Below are positions 5,521-5,617 of a stretch of DNA of 5,617 nt, one piece after another. The DNA lies in NCBI GenBank assembly GCA_005885025.1, contig VAYC01000333.1, positions 1 to 5,617 on the forward strand, given 5' to 3'. The translations under genes and the position numbers were made by a program. This stretch comes from Actinomycetota bacterium. Lineage in GTDB: Bacteria > Actinomycetota > UBA4738. The notes below the pieces were generated by a model, which saw only the letters and a program-made list of their open reading frames with translations, was not told the origin of the DNA and did not search any database. Positions within the stretch are counted from its first letter, which is position 1; every line of letters starts with the position of its first letter.

Positions 5521-5617
5521 ATGCGGCGTTCAGGTGTCCCGTATCACCGGTGGAGGATGAAGTTCCCCGACCCGGACACCGAGACGAAGCCGATCAACAG
5601 GACCACCGTCCGGCGGG
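5521..5617 (+). CDS. 5' end of an unidentified gene, cut by the window edge
   Basis: ATG 5521 opens a frame of 32 codons that stays open to the window edge: MRRSGVPYHRW, then RMKFPDPD and KPINRTTVRR. The start is supported by the TATCCT box at leaderless distance. An internal ATG at 5557 follows GGAGG with no spacer, too close for a normal ribosome binding site. The short basic start with a P-x-x-R-x-T-x-R-R segment is reminiscent of the cytoplasmic lead-in of ABC exporter half-transporters, just before the first membrane helix. That is only a weak resemblance and no membrane or nucleotide-binding motif is inside the window. The divergent secreted-protein gene does not help to assign it. Confidence 0.5.
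   Translation, partial: MRRSGVPYHRWRMKFPDPDTETKPINRTTVRR

Noticed and set aside
5467..5551. Two ACCGGT palindromes (5467-5472 and 5546-5551, the second within CACCGGTG) as paired operator sites
   Set aside because: Six-base palindromes are common in DNA this GC-rich, and the second is inside a coding region with no longer shared sequence.

Overview
The window is high-GC bacterial DNA, about two-thirds or more G+C by eye. It is densely packed, with overlapping or nearly abutting genes, GTG as well as ATG starts, and TANNNT boxes sitting directly upstream of start codons in a way that predicts leaderless mRNAs. Together with a mycothiol-type DinB-fold gene, a family 5 uracil-DNA glycosylase and a CitE/acyl-CoA dehydrogenase/MaoC cluster, this points to Actinomycetota. 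The exact lineage cannot be read from the sequence.

Region 1 (1-2863, + strand) is a tightly spaced catabolic operon. It holds the 3' end of a CitE-like (HpcH/HpaI superfamily) acyl-CoA lyase, an acyl-CoA dehydrogenase, a DinB/mycothiol-dependent maleylpyruvate isomerase N-domain protein, and a MaoC-like hot-dog hydratase. The dehydrogenase, hydratase and lyase form a logical series: oxidation of an acyl-CoA, hydration of the enoyl-CoA, then cleavage of a beta-hydroxyacyl-CoA. The same trio occurs in the Mycobacterium tuberculosis Rv2498c-Rv2500c neighbourhood, linked to leucine and itaconate breakdown. The dehydrogenase copy carries a frameshift near base 564 and the MaoC copy a premature TAA at 2561.

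Region 2 (2860-3877, - strand) is a soluble hybrid regulator with an N-terminal receiver domain followed by histidine kinase domains. The receiver lacks about 20 residues around strand beta4, and a +1 frameshift at 3078-3103 separates the N box from the rest of the ATPase domain.

Region 3 (3956-4645, + strand) is an intact family 5 (UdgB-type) uracil-DNA glycosylase. Region 4 (4642-5445, - strand) is an intact cysteine-rich secreted protein or lipoprotein of unknown function. Region 5 (5521-5617, + strand) is the beginning of another, unfinished gene with a probable leaderless start.

There is no RNA gene, mobile element, CRISPR array or gene-free stretch over 300 bases. I see no clearly new system. 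The most notable features are four lesions in three genes within about 3.1 kb (real gene decay or consensus errors), a receiver domain missing its switch strand, and two convergent gene pairs whose stop codons overlap by four bases.
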